Shown here one piece after another: positions 1 through 7,950 of a stretch of 64,000 bases of DNA. The notes beneath the pieces were generated by a model. That model was not told the DNA's origin. It did not search any database and saw only the letters and a program-made list of their open reading frames with translations. The DNA is taken from positions 2,198,494 through 2,262,493 of the forward strand of contig NZ_CP160388.1 in assembly GCF_040732315.1 (NCBI RefSeq). Reading direction: 5' to 3'. The position numbers and the translations under genes are program-made. The number at the start of each line of letters is the position of its first letter. Position 1 is the stretch's first letter. The DNA comes from Oryzisolibacter sp. LB2S. Lineage in GTDB: Bacteria; Pseudomonadota; Gammaproteobacteria; Burkholderiales; Burkholderiaceae_C.

Positions 1-93
1 GCCCGCCCTTGTGAGTTCCAGGTACAGCCCGGCGCCGTCAAAGTATTTGCCGGGCTCGGTCAGTGTTCGGATCTTGGCATCAGTCAACTTCAT
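1..93 (-). CDS. Phage-type integrase, N-terminal fragment (runs off left edge)
   Basis: The reverse strand from the ATG at 91-93 reads MKLTDAKIRTLTEPGKYFDG... to the window edge. This is the usual opening of the arm-binding (DUF4102) domain of P4/CP4-type tyrosine integrases, including the conserved 'KYxDGxGLYL' stretch. Only about 31 codons are inside the window, so the catalytic domain and Arg/His/Tyr residues cannot be checked. The gene points out of the window, which places the body of any integrated element to the left and its boundary somewhere in 94-270. A weak purine-rich stretch (GAGGATA) precedes the ATG. Family identification is from the N-terminal motif only. Confidence 0.75.
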   Translation of the reverse strand, partial: MKLTDAKIRTLTEPGKYFDGAGLYLELTRAG

Positions 94-214
94 GGGGGGT
101 ATCCTCGACAGTTTGGGGGCATATTTGGGGGCACATTTCGCCCGGGCTCAGACACTATCAAGGATCCATGCGGGTTTCAAGGCATAGTTTGGAAACGGCC
201 CCGGCACCATACAG

Positions 215-252
215 AAGGCCGCACAGTCCACAGAACTGCGCGGCCTTTTTTG
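215..252. terminator. Bidirectional-looking hairpin terminator
   Basis: AAGGCCGC-A-CAGT pairs with ACTG-C-GCGGCCTT around a 7-nt loop and is followed by a T-run on the plus strand. On the minus strand it lies downstream of the two small genes at 275-642, so it can end that unit and insulate the integrase. Confidence 0.65.
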
Positions 253-274
253 TGGCCTGCACGCGGCCCCGACC

Positions 275-415
275 TCACATGGCGTAGGGCGGCTTGTCCG
301 CCGGCTCGGGCGGCGGCGCCGGCACATCGGGCTCCACGGGCGGCTCGGCCGGCTCGGCCGGCTGACGGTGGCTGGATGCGGGCTGTGCACGCATGGTCGG
401 CAGCCCCCGGCCCAT
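275..415 (-). CDS. Small Pro/Glu-rich protein, translationally coupled to the upstream gene
   Basis: A 46-residue reading frame whose ATG (413-415) overlaps the TGA of the 75-aa gene upstream (sequence TGATG), the arrangement expected for translational coupling. The product is mostly Pro, Glu and Ala (EPAEPAEPPVEPDVPAPPPE) with no membrane segment or Cys, so it is probably disordered. I do not recognise it. Low-complexity composition in high-GC DNA can arise by chance. The stop-start overlap and the hairpin terminator just after its stop are the main reasons to believe it is translated. Confidence 0.4.
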   Translation of the reverse strand: MGRGLPTMRAQPASSHRQPAEPAEPPVEPDVPAPPPEPADKPPYAM

Positions 416-642
416 CAATTGTCCTGGCGCCGGATCAGCTTGCGCCCCATGTCGGTGATCTTGAAGACACCGGCCGCCGATTTCTCGATGTAGCCCCATT
501 CGAGCAGGCGCCCGGACAGGTGATGCTTGAGCGCGTCCGGCACGGCAATCGCCTCGCCCATTTCAAGCTGCTTGAGGGTGGCGATCTCGTCCACCGTGGG
601 TTCGAAGGTGGGTGCGTGGTACATGGGCTGGGCAGTGGCCAT
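415..642 (-). CDS. Small unknown protein, winged-helix-like
   Basis: 75 residues from the ATG at 640-642, preceded by a good Shine-Dalgarno (AAGGAGAACACATC-ATG). The sequence (ATLKQLEMGEAIAVPDALKH, then LLEWGYIEKSAAGVFKITDM) resembles a small winged-helix or MarR-like fold: an alpha-rich start followed by a 'wing' ending in ITDMGRKLI. No catalytic or metal-binding residues are seen. It heads a two-gene unit with the Pro-rich 46-aa gene, close to the integrase, so it may be accessory-region cargo or the first chromosomal gene. Function unknown. Confidence 0.65.
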   Translation of the reverse strand: MATAQPMYHAPTFEPTVDEIATLKQLEMGEAIAVPDALKHHLSGRLLEWGYIEKSAAGVFKITDMGRKLIRRQDN

Positions 643-844
643 GATGTGTTCTCCTTCTGTGCTTGGATGATGTGGCAGCCCATGCGTTCCAGCAACAACA
701 CCTGCAGGTCAGGCGCCACGCACGTCAGGGTATTGCGGCTGGGCGCAGACCGCAAGCGGCCAATCACCCGGGAAGTCGCCATGTCTTGCCGCATGGGCCA
801 TGATCGCAGCCCCTTCATGGCCCATTCGGGGTACATCTGCTCTC

Positions 845-1210
845 ATGCTCTACGCCTTCACCGCCCTCCTCGCCTTCCAGCTGCTTGGCGAACTCCTGGT
901 GCGCCTGCTGCGCCTGCCTCTGCCCGGCGCGCTGGCGGGCATGCTGCTGTTGCTCGCCGCCCTGGTACTGGGGGGACGGGTGCCGCACGCGCTCGAGCAG
1001 ACGGCCAGCGTCCTGCTGCGCAACATGATGCTGCTGTTCATTCCCGCGGTCGCCGGGGTGATGCTGCACTTTGACCGCATCGCACGCGAATGGCTGCCCT
1101 TTCTGCTCGCCTGCATTGCAGGCGCGGCCATCACGCTGGTGGTCACGGCCTGGACGCTGCGCCGCCTGCTGCACGGGGCGCCGTCAGGCGACGCGCCCGA
1201 GGGGCGATGA
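845..1210 (+). CDS. CidA/LrgA-family holin-like membrane protein
   Basis: 121 residues, almost entirely hydrophobic, with four predicted membrane spans. The conserved LrgA/CidA signature is visible near the N-terminus (FQLLGELLVRLLRLPLPGAL, then GMLLLL) and 'LLFIPAVAGVM' in the middle. The family forms phage-holin-like oligomers in the inner membrane and is linked to murein hydrolase export, programmed lysis, or pyruvate/glycolate transport. The stop codon overlaps the start of the LrgB partner (ATGATGA), so the two are translated as a coupled pair. Paralogue assignment (cidA or lrgA) cannot be made from sequence alone. Confidence 0.88.
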   Translation: MLYAFTALLAFQLLGELLVRLLRLPLPGALAGMLLLLAALVLGGRVPHALEQTASVLLRNMMLLFIPAVAGVMLHFDRIAREWLPFLLACIAGAAITLVVTAWTLRRLLHGAPSGDAPEGR

Positions 1211-1923
1211 TGGCCACATCATCCGCCCTCGGCCCCTGGCTGGCCGCGTCGCCCCTGCCCTGGCTGCTGCTGACGCTGCTGGCCTATGCGGCCGCGCTGG
1301 CGCTGTACCGGCGCAGCGGCGCCCATCCGCTGCTGATTCCGGTGTTCACGGCGGTCGTGCTCATCGTCGCCGTGCTGCTGGCCACGGGCACCCCCTACGC
1401 CACCTATCGCGAGGGCGTGGAGCTTTTGAGCTTTCTGATCGGCCCGGCCACGGTGGCGCTGGCCTTACCCCTGTATGAGCAGCGCCAGCGCATACGCGCC
1501 ATGTGGCGGCCCCTGTGCCTGGCACTGCTGGCCGGCTGCAGCGCGGCCATTGTCTCGGCTGTGGGCATCGCCTGGGCGCTGGGCGCGTCGATGGACACGC
1601 TGCTGTCGCTCGCGCCGAAGTCCGCCACCATGCCCATCGCCCTGCCCGTGGCCGAGCGCCTGGGCGGGCTGCCTTCGTTCGCTGCCGTGGCCGTTGCCAT
1701 CACGGGCATTGCGGGCGCCGTGCTGGCCGATCCGCTGCTGCGCCTGTTGCGCGTGCAGGACCCGGCCGTGCGCGGCTTTGCCGTGGGCCTCACGGCCCAT
1801 GCCATCGGCACGGCGCGCGAGCTGCAGACCCACCCTGCCGCGGGCGCCTTTGCGGCGCTGGCCATGGGATTGAACGGCGTGGCAACTGCCGTGCTGGTGC
1901 CGCTCTTCGTAGCCTGGCTGTAG
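1207..1923 (+). CDS. LrgB/CidB-family membrane protein
   Basis: 238 residues, the usual length for the LrgB family, with about seven hydrophobic segments. Family motifs include 'SLAPKSATMPIALPVAERLG' (about residue 135) and 'GLTAHAIGTAREL' (about residue 195). The start is the first of two adjacent ATGs at 1207/1210, overlapping the upstream TGA. It works with the CidA-like protein; homologues export glycolate/glycerate in plastids (PLGG1) or modulate lysis in bacteria. No regulator sits beside the pair: the next gene is a LysR regulator on the other strand that more likely controls gcdH. Confidence 0.88.
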   Translation: MMATSSALGPWLAASPLPWLLLTLLAYAAALALYRRSGAHPLLIPVFTAVVLIVAVLLATGTPYATYREGVELLSFLIGPATVALALPLYEQRQRIRAMWRPLCLALLAGCSAAIVSAVGIAWALGASMDTLLSLAPKSATMPIALPVAERLGGLPSFAAVAVAITGIAGAVLADPLLRLLRVQDPAVRGFAVGLTAHAIGTARELQTHPAAGAFAALAMGLNGVATAVLVPLFVAWL

Positions 1924-1943
1924 TTGCCCAGGCAGACCGACCG

Positions 1944-2894
1944 CTACCCCGTGGCCGCCATGTCCCTGAGCCAGTCGGCAAACGCCTGCAGCACCGGCGG
2001 CGGATGCTGCGCCGGGGTGATGAGGTAGTAGCCGCGCTCGCCGCGCAGCGGCTTTTGGCAGGCCACGACGAGCTCGCCGCGCGCCATCTCGGCCTCGATG
2101 AGCATGGGCGGCATCAGCGCCACGCCCAGGCCGTGCGCCGCCGCCACGGCCGTCATCGAGAACAGCTCGTAGCGAGGCCCGTCGAGCGCGCGCGGCGCAT
2201 CCTGCACGCCCATGGCGTCGAACCATTGGCGCCAGCCATGGGGCCGCGTGCTTTGCTGGATCAAAGGCAGCCGCGCGAGCACCTGCGGCGCCACGCCCTG
2301 GTGCGCGCGCCCGGTACCGCGCGGCATGCCCGAGAGCTGCGCGGCCTGCTCCAGCAGGCGCGGACTGCAGACCGGCAGCACGTCCTCGGGCATCAGGAGC
2401 TGGGCCTGCACGCCGGGCCAGTTGGCCACCTGCTCGGGCGTACCGGCGTAGAGCGCGGCGTCAAAGCCCGTGTCGCTGAACAAAAAGGGCCGTGTCTGCG
2501 TCTCGATATGCACCACGATCTCGGGGTGGCGCTCGGCCAAGAGCGGCAGGCGCGGGATCAGCCAGCGCGTGGCAAAGGTCGCCACGGCCGCGAGCGACAG
2601 CGCTCCGCCATGGCCCTGGTGCGCCATCACGTCCAGCGTGTCCTGCTCCAGCCCCTGCAGCCGGCGCGCAACCTGGCGCGCGTAGTGCCGCCCCGCGGGC
2701 GTGAGCAGCACGCCGTGGCGCGTGCGCCGAAACAGCTGCACACCCAGCTGGTCCTCGAGCGCCAGGATCTGGCGCGACACCGCGCTCTGCGTGAGCGCGA
2801 GCTCCTGCGCCGCGCGCGTATAGCTCTCGTGCCGCGCCGCGGCCTCGAAGCAGGCCAGGGCCTGGGTGGATGGCAGATGTCTTCGCATGGGCAC
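1944..2894 (-). CDS. LysR-family transcriptional regulator (GcvA-like; probable glutarate-pathway regulator)
   Basis: 316 residues with an N-terminal winged helix-turn-helix (about residues 8-66; 'SYTRAAQELALTQSAVSRQI') and a C-terminal type 2 periplasmic-binding effector domain. The subfamily resembles GcvA/AmpR. It is divergent from glutaryl-CoA dehydrogenase with a 151-bp gap, the arrangement of GcdR with gcdH in pseudomonads, so regulation of the gcdH unit by glutarate or a related metabolite is a reasonable inference. A dyad in the gap (2908-2936) could be its operator. The effector is not predictable from this sequence. Confidence 0.9.
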   Translation of the reverse strand: MPMRRHLPSTQALACFEAAARHESYTRAAQELALTQSAVSRQILALEDQLGVQLFRRTRHGVLLTPAGRHYARQVARRLQGLEQDTLDVMAHQGHGGALSLAAVATFATRWLIPRLPLLAERHPEIVVHIETQTRPFLFSDTGFDAALYAGTPEQVANWPGVQAQLLMPEDVLPVCSPRLLEQAAQLSGMPRGTGRAHQGVAPQVLARLPLIQQSTRPHGWRQWFDAMGVQDAPRALDGPRYELFSMTAVAAAHGLGVALMPPMLIEAEMARGELVVACQKPLRGERGYYLITPAQHPPPVLQAFADWLRDMAATG

Positions 2895-2907
2895 ATCTTA
2901 GTCAGAT

Positions 2908-2936
2908 ATTCATCCTACTCATTTCTGGATGCGAAT
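2908..2936. promoter_or_regulatory. Candidate LysR operator between regulator and gcdH
   Basis: ATTCATCC and GGATGCGAAT form an imperfect inverted repeat separated by 11 nt, the LysR T-N11-A style, in the divergent gap between the LysR gene and gcdH. This is based on symmetry and location only. Confidence 0.4.
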
Positions 2937-3045
2937 TACTCGCTTGCACCGCGGCATATCACGGGGATACGATGCCACCCATGCCGATGCCATGCCTGCA
3001 ATGCATGCATCCCTTTTCGTCAACCGCACTCACACCGGAGACACC

Positions 3046-4242
3046 ATGACCCGCGCAGCCTTCCAATGGGACGACCCCTTCCACCTCGACCAGCAGCTCA
3101 CGGACGATGAGCGCGCCATCCGTGACGCCGCCCACGCCTACTGCCAGGACAAGCTCGCACCCCGCGTGCAGGACATGTTCCGCCACGAGAAGACCGACAT
3201 CACCATCTTCCGCGAGATGGGCGAGCTCGGCCTGCTTGGCCCGACCATCCCCACCCAATACGGCGGGGCCGGCCTGAACTACGTGAGCTACGGCCTGGTG
3301 GCGCGCGAGATCGAGCGCGTGGACTCGGGCTACCGCTCCATGGCGTCCGTGCAGTCGTCCCTGGTCATGGTGCCGATCAACGAGTTCGGCTCCGAGGCGC
3401 AGAAGCAGAAATACCTGCCCAAGCTGGCATCGGGCGAATACATCGGCTGCTTCGGCCTGACCGAGCCCGACCATGGCTCCGACCCCGGCAGCATGGCCAC
3501 GCGGGCCTACAAGGTCGATGGCGGCTACCGCCTCAAGGGCAACAAGATGTGGATCACCAACAGCCCCGTGGCCGACGTGTTCGTGGTCTGGGCCAAGGAG
3601 GTCGAGGCATCCGGCACCGTGGGCCAGATCCGCGGCTTCATCCTCGACAAGGGCATGAAGGGCCTGTCGGCCCCGGCCATCCACGGCAAGGTGGGCCTGC
3701 GCGCGTCCATCACCGGCGAGATCGTCATGGACGACGTGTTCGTGCCCGAGGAAAACGCCTTCCCCGAGATCCGTGGCTTGAAGGGCCCGTTCACGTGCCT
3801 CAACAGCGCACGCTTTGGCATCGCCTGGGGCGCCATGGGCGCGGCCGAGTTCTGCTGGCACACGGCACGCCAGTACACGCTGGACCGCAAGCAGTTCGGC
3901 CGCCCGCTGGCCGCCAACCAGCTCATCCAGAAGAAGCTGGCCGACATGCAGACCGAGATCACCCTGGGCCTGCAGGCCGCGCTGCGCGTGGGCCGCATGA
4001 AGGACGAGCACCAGAACGTGGTCGAGATCACGTCCCTCATCAAGCGCAACAACTGCGGCAAGGCCCTGGACATCGCCCGCCTGGCGCGCGACATGATGGG
4101 CGGCAACGGCATCAGCGACGAGTTCGGCGTGGCGCGCCACTTGGTGAACCTGGAGGTGGTCAACACCTACGAGGGCACGCACGACGTGCACGCCCTCATC
4201 CTGGGCCGCGCCCAGACCGGCATTGCGGCCTTCGCCAACTGA
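3046..4242 (+). CDS. gcdH: Glutaryl-CoA dehydrogenase
   Basis: 398 residues, the family length. It converts glutaryl-CoA to crotonyl-CoA and CO2, passing electrons to ETF (lysine, hydroxylysine, tryptophan and glutarate breakdown). It carries the glutaryl-CoA-specific '[14 protein letters not shown]' (Arg that binds the substrate carboxylate), the acyl-CoA dehydrogenase signature '[16 protein letters not shown]', and the catalytic Glu in '[17 protein letters not shown]' near the C-terminus. The start is the ATG preceded by CACCGGAGACACC (SD GGAG), not upstream ATGs that lack family homology. It is followed by a CoA-transferase 61 bp downstream, separated by a dispersed repeat element. Confidence 0.96.
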   Translation: MTRAAFQWDDPFHLDQQLTDDERAIRDAAHAYCQDKLAPRVQDMFRHEKTDITIFREMGELGLLGPTIPTQYGGAGLNYVSYGLVAREIERVDSGYRSMASVQSSLVMVPINEFGSEAQKQKYLPKLASGEYIGCFGLTEPDHGSDPGSMATRAYKVDGGYRLKGNKMWITNSPVADVFVVWAKEVEASGTVGQIRGFILDKGMKGLSAPAIHGKVGLRASITGEIVMDDVFVPEENAFPEIRGLKGPFTCLNSARFGIAWGAMGAAEFCWHTARQYTLDRKQFGRPLAANQLIQKKLADMQTEITLGLQAALRVGRMKDEHQNVVEITSLIKRNNCGKALDIARLARDMMGGNGISDEFGVARHLVNLEVVNTYEGTHDVHALILGRAQTGIAAFAN

Positions 4243-4245
4243 TAA

Positions 4246-4298
4246 AAAACCATAGCTTCCCGCGCTTGTCACACAAGCGCTGGAGGCACTTTTTATTC
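4246..4298. repeat. Dispersed TAGC/GCGCTTG element, copy 1
   Basis: Immediately after the gcdH stop. Core: CATAGCTTCCCGCGCTTG then a perfect hairpin GCGCTTGtcacaCAAGCGC, then TGGAGGCACTTTTTAT. It is the cleanest member of the dispersed family described in the findings. The hairpin plus T-run may act as a weak terminator or processing site between gcdH and the CoA-transferase. Confidence 0.75.
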
Positions 4299-4303
4299 AA
4301 ATC

Positions 4304-5557
4304 ATGAGCACAGCATCCACCGGCGCGCTGGCAGGCATCAAGGTGCTGGACCTGTCGCGCGTGCTGGCCGGCCCCTGGTGCACCCAGATGCTGGCCGATC
4401 TGGGCGCGGACGTGGTCAAGGTCGAGCGCCCCGCGGCCGGCGACGACACGCGCCACTGGGGCCCGCCGTTCCTGAAGGACGACGCGGGCAACGACACGCG
4501 CGAGGCCAGCTACTTCACCGCCTGCAACCGCAACAAGCGCAGCATCACCGTGGACATGGCCCACCCCGAGGGCCAGGCGCTGCTGCGCCGCATGGCGGCC
4601 GAGGCCGACGTGGTGGTGGAGAACTTCAAGGTCGGCGGCCTGGCCCAATACGGCCTGGACTACGCCAGCCTCAAGGACCTGAACCCGCGCCTGGTCTACT
4701 GCTCCATCACCGGCTTCGGCCAGGACGGCCCCTACGCCGAGCGCGCCGGCTACGACCTGATGGTGCAGGCCGCCTGCGGCCTCATGAGCATCACCGGCCA
4801 TGCCGACGGCACGCCCGGCGGCGGCCCGCTCAAGGTCGGCGTGGCCGTGGTCGACGTGTTCACGGGCCTGTACGCCAGCAACGCCATCCTGGCCGCGCTG
4901 AATGCCCGTGACAACGCGCGCAGCGGCAGCGGCCAGGGCCAGTACATCGACATGGCGCTGCTGGACGTGGGCATGGCCGTGCTCGCCAACCAGGCCGCGG
5001 GCTTTCTCGCCACGGGCCAGGCACCGGGCCGCGCCGGCAACATCCACCCCAGCCTGGCGCCCTACCAGGACTTCGCGACGAGCGACGGCAACGTGCTGCT
5101 GGCCATTGGCAACGACGGGCAGTTCGCACGCTTTTGCGCCGCCGTCGGCCACGAGGCCTGGGCCCGCGATGAGCGCTTTGCGACCAACACCGCACGCGTG
5201 CGCCACCGCGGCGCACTGCTCGCGCTGATGGAACCGCTCATGCGCACGCGCGCCACCGCCGACTGGATCGCGCTGCTCGAGGACAAGGCCGTGCCCTGTG
5301 GACCCATCAACACCATCGCCCAGGCCTTCGACGACCCGCAGGTGCGCGCGCGCGGCCTGCGCGTGGACCTGCCGCGCACGGCCGGCGACGGCATTGCCAG
5401 CGTGGCCACCGTGGCCAACCCCATGCGCCTGTCGGCCACACCCGTCAGCTACCGCAGCGCGCCGCCTGGCCTGGGGCAGCACACCGACGAGGTGCTGCGC
5501 GAGCTGGGCCTGAGCCCCGGCGCCATCGCCGAGCTCAGGGCGCAGCGGGCGATTTGA
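4304..5557 (+). CDS. Class III (CaiB/BaiF) CoA-transferase, probably glutarate:CoA transferase
   Basis: 417 residues. Typical family III features: N-terminal 'GIKVLDLSRVLAGPWCTQML', 'DVVKVERPAAGDDTR', 'NRNKRSITVDM', and 'GYDLMVQAACGLMSITG', containing the Asp (about residue 151) expected to form the aspartyl-CoA adduct. Family III enzymes move CoA between carboxylates such as succinate, formate or carnitine. Its position after gcdH matches the succinate:glutarate CoA transferase (SUGCT-like) that activates glutarate for GcdH. Substrate assignment is from context; the family is clear from sequence. Confidence 0.92.
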   Translation: MSTASTGALAGIKVLDLSRVLAGPWCTQMLADLGADVVKVERPAAGDDTRHWGPPFLKDDAGNDTREASYFTACNRNKRSITVDMAHPEGQALLRRMAAEADVVVENFKVGGLAQYGLDYASLKDLNPRLVYCSITGFGQDGPYAERAGYDLMVQAACGLMSITGHADGTPGGGPLKVGVAVVDVFTGLYASNAILAALNARDNARSGSGQGQYIDMALLDVGMAVLANQAAGFLATGQAPGRAGNIHPSLAPYQDFATSDGNVLLAIGNDGQFARFCAAVGHEAWARDERFATNTARVRHRGALLALMEPLMRTRATADWIALLEDKAVPCGPINTIAQAFDDPQVRARGLRVDLPRTAGDGIASVATVANPMRLSATPVSYRSAPPGLGQHTDEVLRELGLSPGAIAELRAQRAI

Positions 5558-5641
5558 TTTCTTCGCGCCGGCCAGCCGGCGCCCCAACCCGCCGTCACCG
5601 GCATTACAGTGCTCGCACATTTCACAACAGGAGACAAAAGC

Positions 5642-6610
5642 ATGATCCGTCGCAGCGCCCTCACCCTGGGCCTTTTGGCCTTGCTGGGCAGCGCCGCCCA
5701 CGCGCAGTCGGGCTACCCCAACAAACCCATCCGCCTGCTGGTGCCGTTTGCCGCAGGCGGCACCACGGACCTGATCGCCCGCGTCATCGCAGAGCCCCTG
5801 GGCCGTGAGCTCGGTCAGCCCGTGGTGGTGGAGAACAAGGGCGGTGGCGGCGGCGCCATCGGCGCGGCCGAGACGGCGCGCGCCGCACCCGACGGCTACA
5901 ACCTGGGCGTGGCCACCGTCTCCACCACGGCGACCAACCCGGCGATCAACCCCAAGATTCCCTACAACGTGTTCACCGACTTCACGCCCGTCGTGAACAT
6001 CGCCGCCACGCCCAACGTGATTGCCGCCAACCCGCAGTTCGCGGGCAAGGACTACAAGGCCTTCCTCGCCGAGGTCAAGAAGAATCCCGGCAAGTACTCG
6101 TTCGGCTCACCCGGCACCGGCAGCATCGGCCACCTGATGATGGAAATGTTCATGCTGGAGACGGGCACACAGATCACCCATGTGCCCTACCGCGGCTCGG
6201 GCCCGGCCCTGAACGACGCCGTGGCCGGACAGATTCCGCTGACCTTCGACAACCTGCCCTCGGCCCTGCCATTCATCAAGGACAAGCGCCTCACCGCCCT
6301 CGTGGTGGCCGCGCCCCAGCGCCTGGCCGTGCTGCCGGACGTGCCGACGCTGGCCGAGGAAGGCCTGCCCAACGTGAACCGCATGGCCTACTACGGCATC
6401 GTCGGCCCCAAGGGCCTGCCCAAGGACATCGTGAACAAGGTCAACGCCGCCGTGCACAAGGTGCTCAAGGACCCCGCGGTGCGCAAGCGCATCGAGGACA
6501 CGGGCTCGCTCATCGTCGCCGACACGCCCGAGAAGTTCGCCCAGGAGATCAAGGCAGAGTACCAGGCTTACAAGAACGTCGTCGACAAGCAAAAGCTCAC
6601 CCTGGACTGA
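5642..6610 (+). CDS. Bug-family (tripartite tricarboxylate transporter) periplasmic binding protein
   Basis: 322 residues with a Sec signal peptide (IRRSALTLGLLALLGSAAHA, cleavage before QSGYPNKP). Family marks: 'YPNKPIRLLVPFAAGGTTDL' right after cleavage, 'PYRGSGPALNDAVAGQI' and 'GIVGPKGLPKDIV'. Bug/TctC proteins bind small carboxylates in the periplasm; Burkholderiales carry many orphan copies without the TctAB membrane partners, as here. Position after gcdH and the CoA-transferase suggests a dicarboxylate such as glutarate, but this is inference. SD-like AGGAGAC lies just ahead of the ATG. Confidence 0.93.
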   Translation: MIRRSALTLGLLALLGSAAHAQSGYPNKPIRLLVPFAAGGTTDLIARVIAEPLGRELGQPVVVENKGGGGGAIGAAETARAAPDGYNLGVATVSTTATNPAINPKIPYNVFTDFTPVVNIAATPNVIAANPQFAGKDYKAFLAEVKKNPGKYSFGSPGTGSIGHLMMEMFMLETGTQITHVPYRGSGPALNDAVAGQIPLTFDNLPSALPFIKDKRLTALVVAAPQRLAVLPDVPTLAEEGLPNVNRMAYYGIVGPKGLPKDIVNKVNAAVHKVLKDPAVRKRIEDTGSLIVADTPEKFAQEIKAEYQAYKNVVDKQKLTLD

Positions 6611-6770
6611 CCTCCATGCCCACAGCGGGGCCCCGGCGCAGGACACAACAGGACACAATATTGAAGGCCGCGCAAAACCTGTCGCAACAGGTGGCGACCG
6701 GTCAACCAATTGGCACGGCGGCGCGTCTCACAACGACGAGCCCCTGTTTGTGATGGCAACGGAGATGTCC

Positions 6771-7283
6771 ATGCCCCTGTTTCGACAGCCCCTGCTGCGC
6801 CTCGCCGCAATCTGCGCCCCCGGCCTTCTGGCCGCGGGCTGCGTGGCGCTGCCCGGCGATCCGTACTATGGCGACGGCGCATATGGCGGCTACGGCGGCC
6901 ATTCCGGCGGCTATTACGGTGGCGTCTCCTCGTCGATCACGGTGTACGAGCAGCCCGGCGTGATCTACACGCCTCCCCCTCTGGGCTGGCGCGCCTACCC
7001 ACCGCCGCCGCGCGGCTGGCGTGAGGACGCCTGGCGCGAACGCCAGTGGCGCGAGGCCCAGCGCCACCGGCACAACGAGCACCGCCATGATGACGGCCGC
7101 TGGGAGGGGCACCGCCCGCAGGGGGGCGAGCCCCCGCGTGGCGAGGCACAGCGCCCGCAGAGACCCCGCCCCAATCTCTGGCAAGGCCAGCGCCCCGAGC
7201 GCCCCGATCGCGAACCCCAGGGCCAGCGCCCCCCGCAGGGCATCAGGCTCGTGCCGGGCGGGCCGCGCCCCGATTGGCGCTGA
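6771..7283 (+). CDS. Probable lipoprotein, Gly/Tyr-rich then basic Arg/Pro/Gln-rich
   Basis: 170 residues from the ATG at 6771 (SD GGAG at 6761-6764). An N-terminal signal ends in a lipobox 'GLLAAGC', so the mature protein should start at Cys and be lipid-anchored. It continues with a short Gly/Tyr-rich stretch (YGDGAYGGYGGHSGGYYGG) and a long His/Arg/Pro/Gln-rich hydrophilic tail. The pattern occurs in uncharacterised betaproteobacterial envelope lipoproteins; I cannot assign a role. The next gene starts 7 nt downstream and is also exported, so both probably form one envelope unit. Confidence 0.8.
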   Translation: MPLFRQPLLRLAAICAPGLLAAGCVALPGDPYYGDGAYGGYGGHSGGYYGGVSSSITVYEQPGVIYTPPPLGWRAYPPPPRGWREDAWRERQWREAQRHRHNEHRHDDGRWEGHRPQGGEPPRGEAQRPQRPRPNLWQGQRPERPDREPQGQRPPQGIRLVPGGPRPDWR

Positions 7284-7290
7284 GACCCGC

Positions 7291-7950
7291 ATGGCCGCCC
7301 CTGCCATCCACCGCATGAATGCCCCGACACCACGCCGCATGACGCTTGGCCTGGGCCTGCTCTTGGTCGCGTGCTGCGCCCTGCCGGCCGCGGCCCAGGT
7401 GGTGCGCTGCACCGACCCCGTGACCGGCGGCGTGACCTACACCGATGGTGGCTGCCCACGCGGCGACGCGGCCCGCGAGGTCGAGCCGCGCAGGAGCCCG
7501 CAGGACATCGCCCAGGAACGCGCCCAGGCGGCCGAGGCCCTGCAGCGCAAGCATGAGCGCCAGTTGTTCGAGGCCGAGCAGCGCCGCGCGTCGCAGCAGG
7601 CCGAGCGCGCGGCCGCACACACACGCCCGCACAACGACCCCTCCCAGTCCATCGAATGCCGCCAGGCGCGCCAGAACCTTCAAGACGTGCTGGCCACGCT
7701 GGGGCGTGGCATGTATGACGAACAGTCGCGGCTCGATGCGGCCCAGCGCCAGACGGACCTGGCCTGCCTCAGCCCCGCCGACTACGCCAGGGCCGAGCAG
7801 CGGCGCGGCTACCAGCCCGCACAACCGCCGTACTACGGCCCGCCCGTGGTGGTCGTGCCGCCGCGCCCGGCCCCACCGCCGCGGCGCGACATCGTCAACT
7901 GCAACGTGTTTCGCTGCTACGACGGCAAGGGCAACGTCTACCCGCGCTGA
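7291..7950 (+). CDS. Exported DUF4124-type protein
   Basis: 219 residues with a signal sequence (MTLGLGLLLVACCALPAAAQ). The mature N-terminus 'VVRCTDPVTGGVTYTDGGCP' is the DUF4124 pattern (a Cys-bounded beta hairpin), followed by a Gln/Arg/Glu-rich helical region (about residues 70-125), a Cys-containing segment 'IECRQARQNLQDVLATLG', and a Pro-rich tail ending in 'CNVFRCYDGKGNVYPR'. Two in-frame ATGs (7291 and 7315) precede the signal-peptide Met at 7339; the true start could be any of these. Its 3' end overlaps the convergent epimerase gene by 13 bp. Function unknown, envelope location likely. Confidence 0.82.
   Translation: MAAPAIHRMNAPTPRRMTLGLGLLLVACCALPAAAQVVRCTDPVTGGVTYTDGGCPRGDAAREVEPRRSPQDIAQERAQAAEALQRKHERQLFEAEQRRASQQAERAAAHTRPHNDPSQSIECRQARQNLQDVLATLGRGMYDEQSRLDAAQRQTDLACLSPADYARAEQRRGYQPAQPPYYGPPVVVVPPRPAPPPRRDIVNCNVFRCYDGKGNVYPR

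Noticed and set aside
94..274. tRNA gene serving as integration site
   Set aside because: No cloverleaf or CCA-end pattern could be formed in this stretch.
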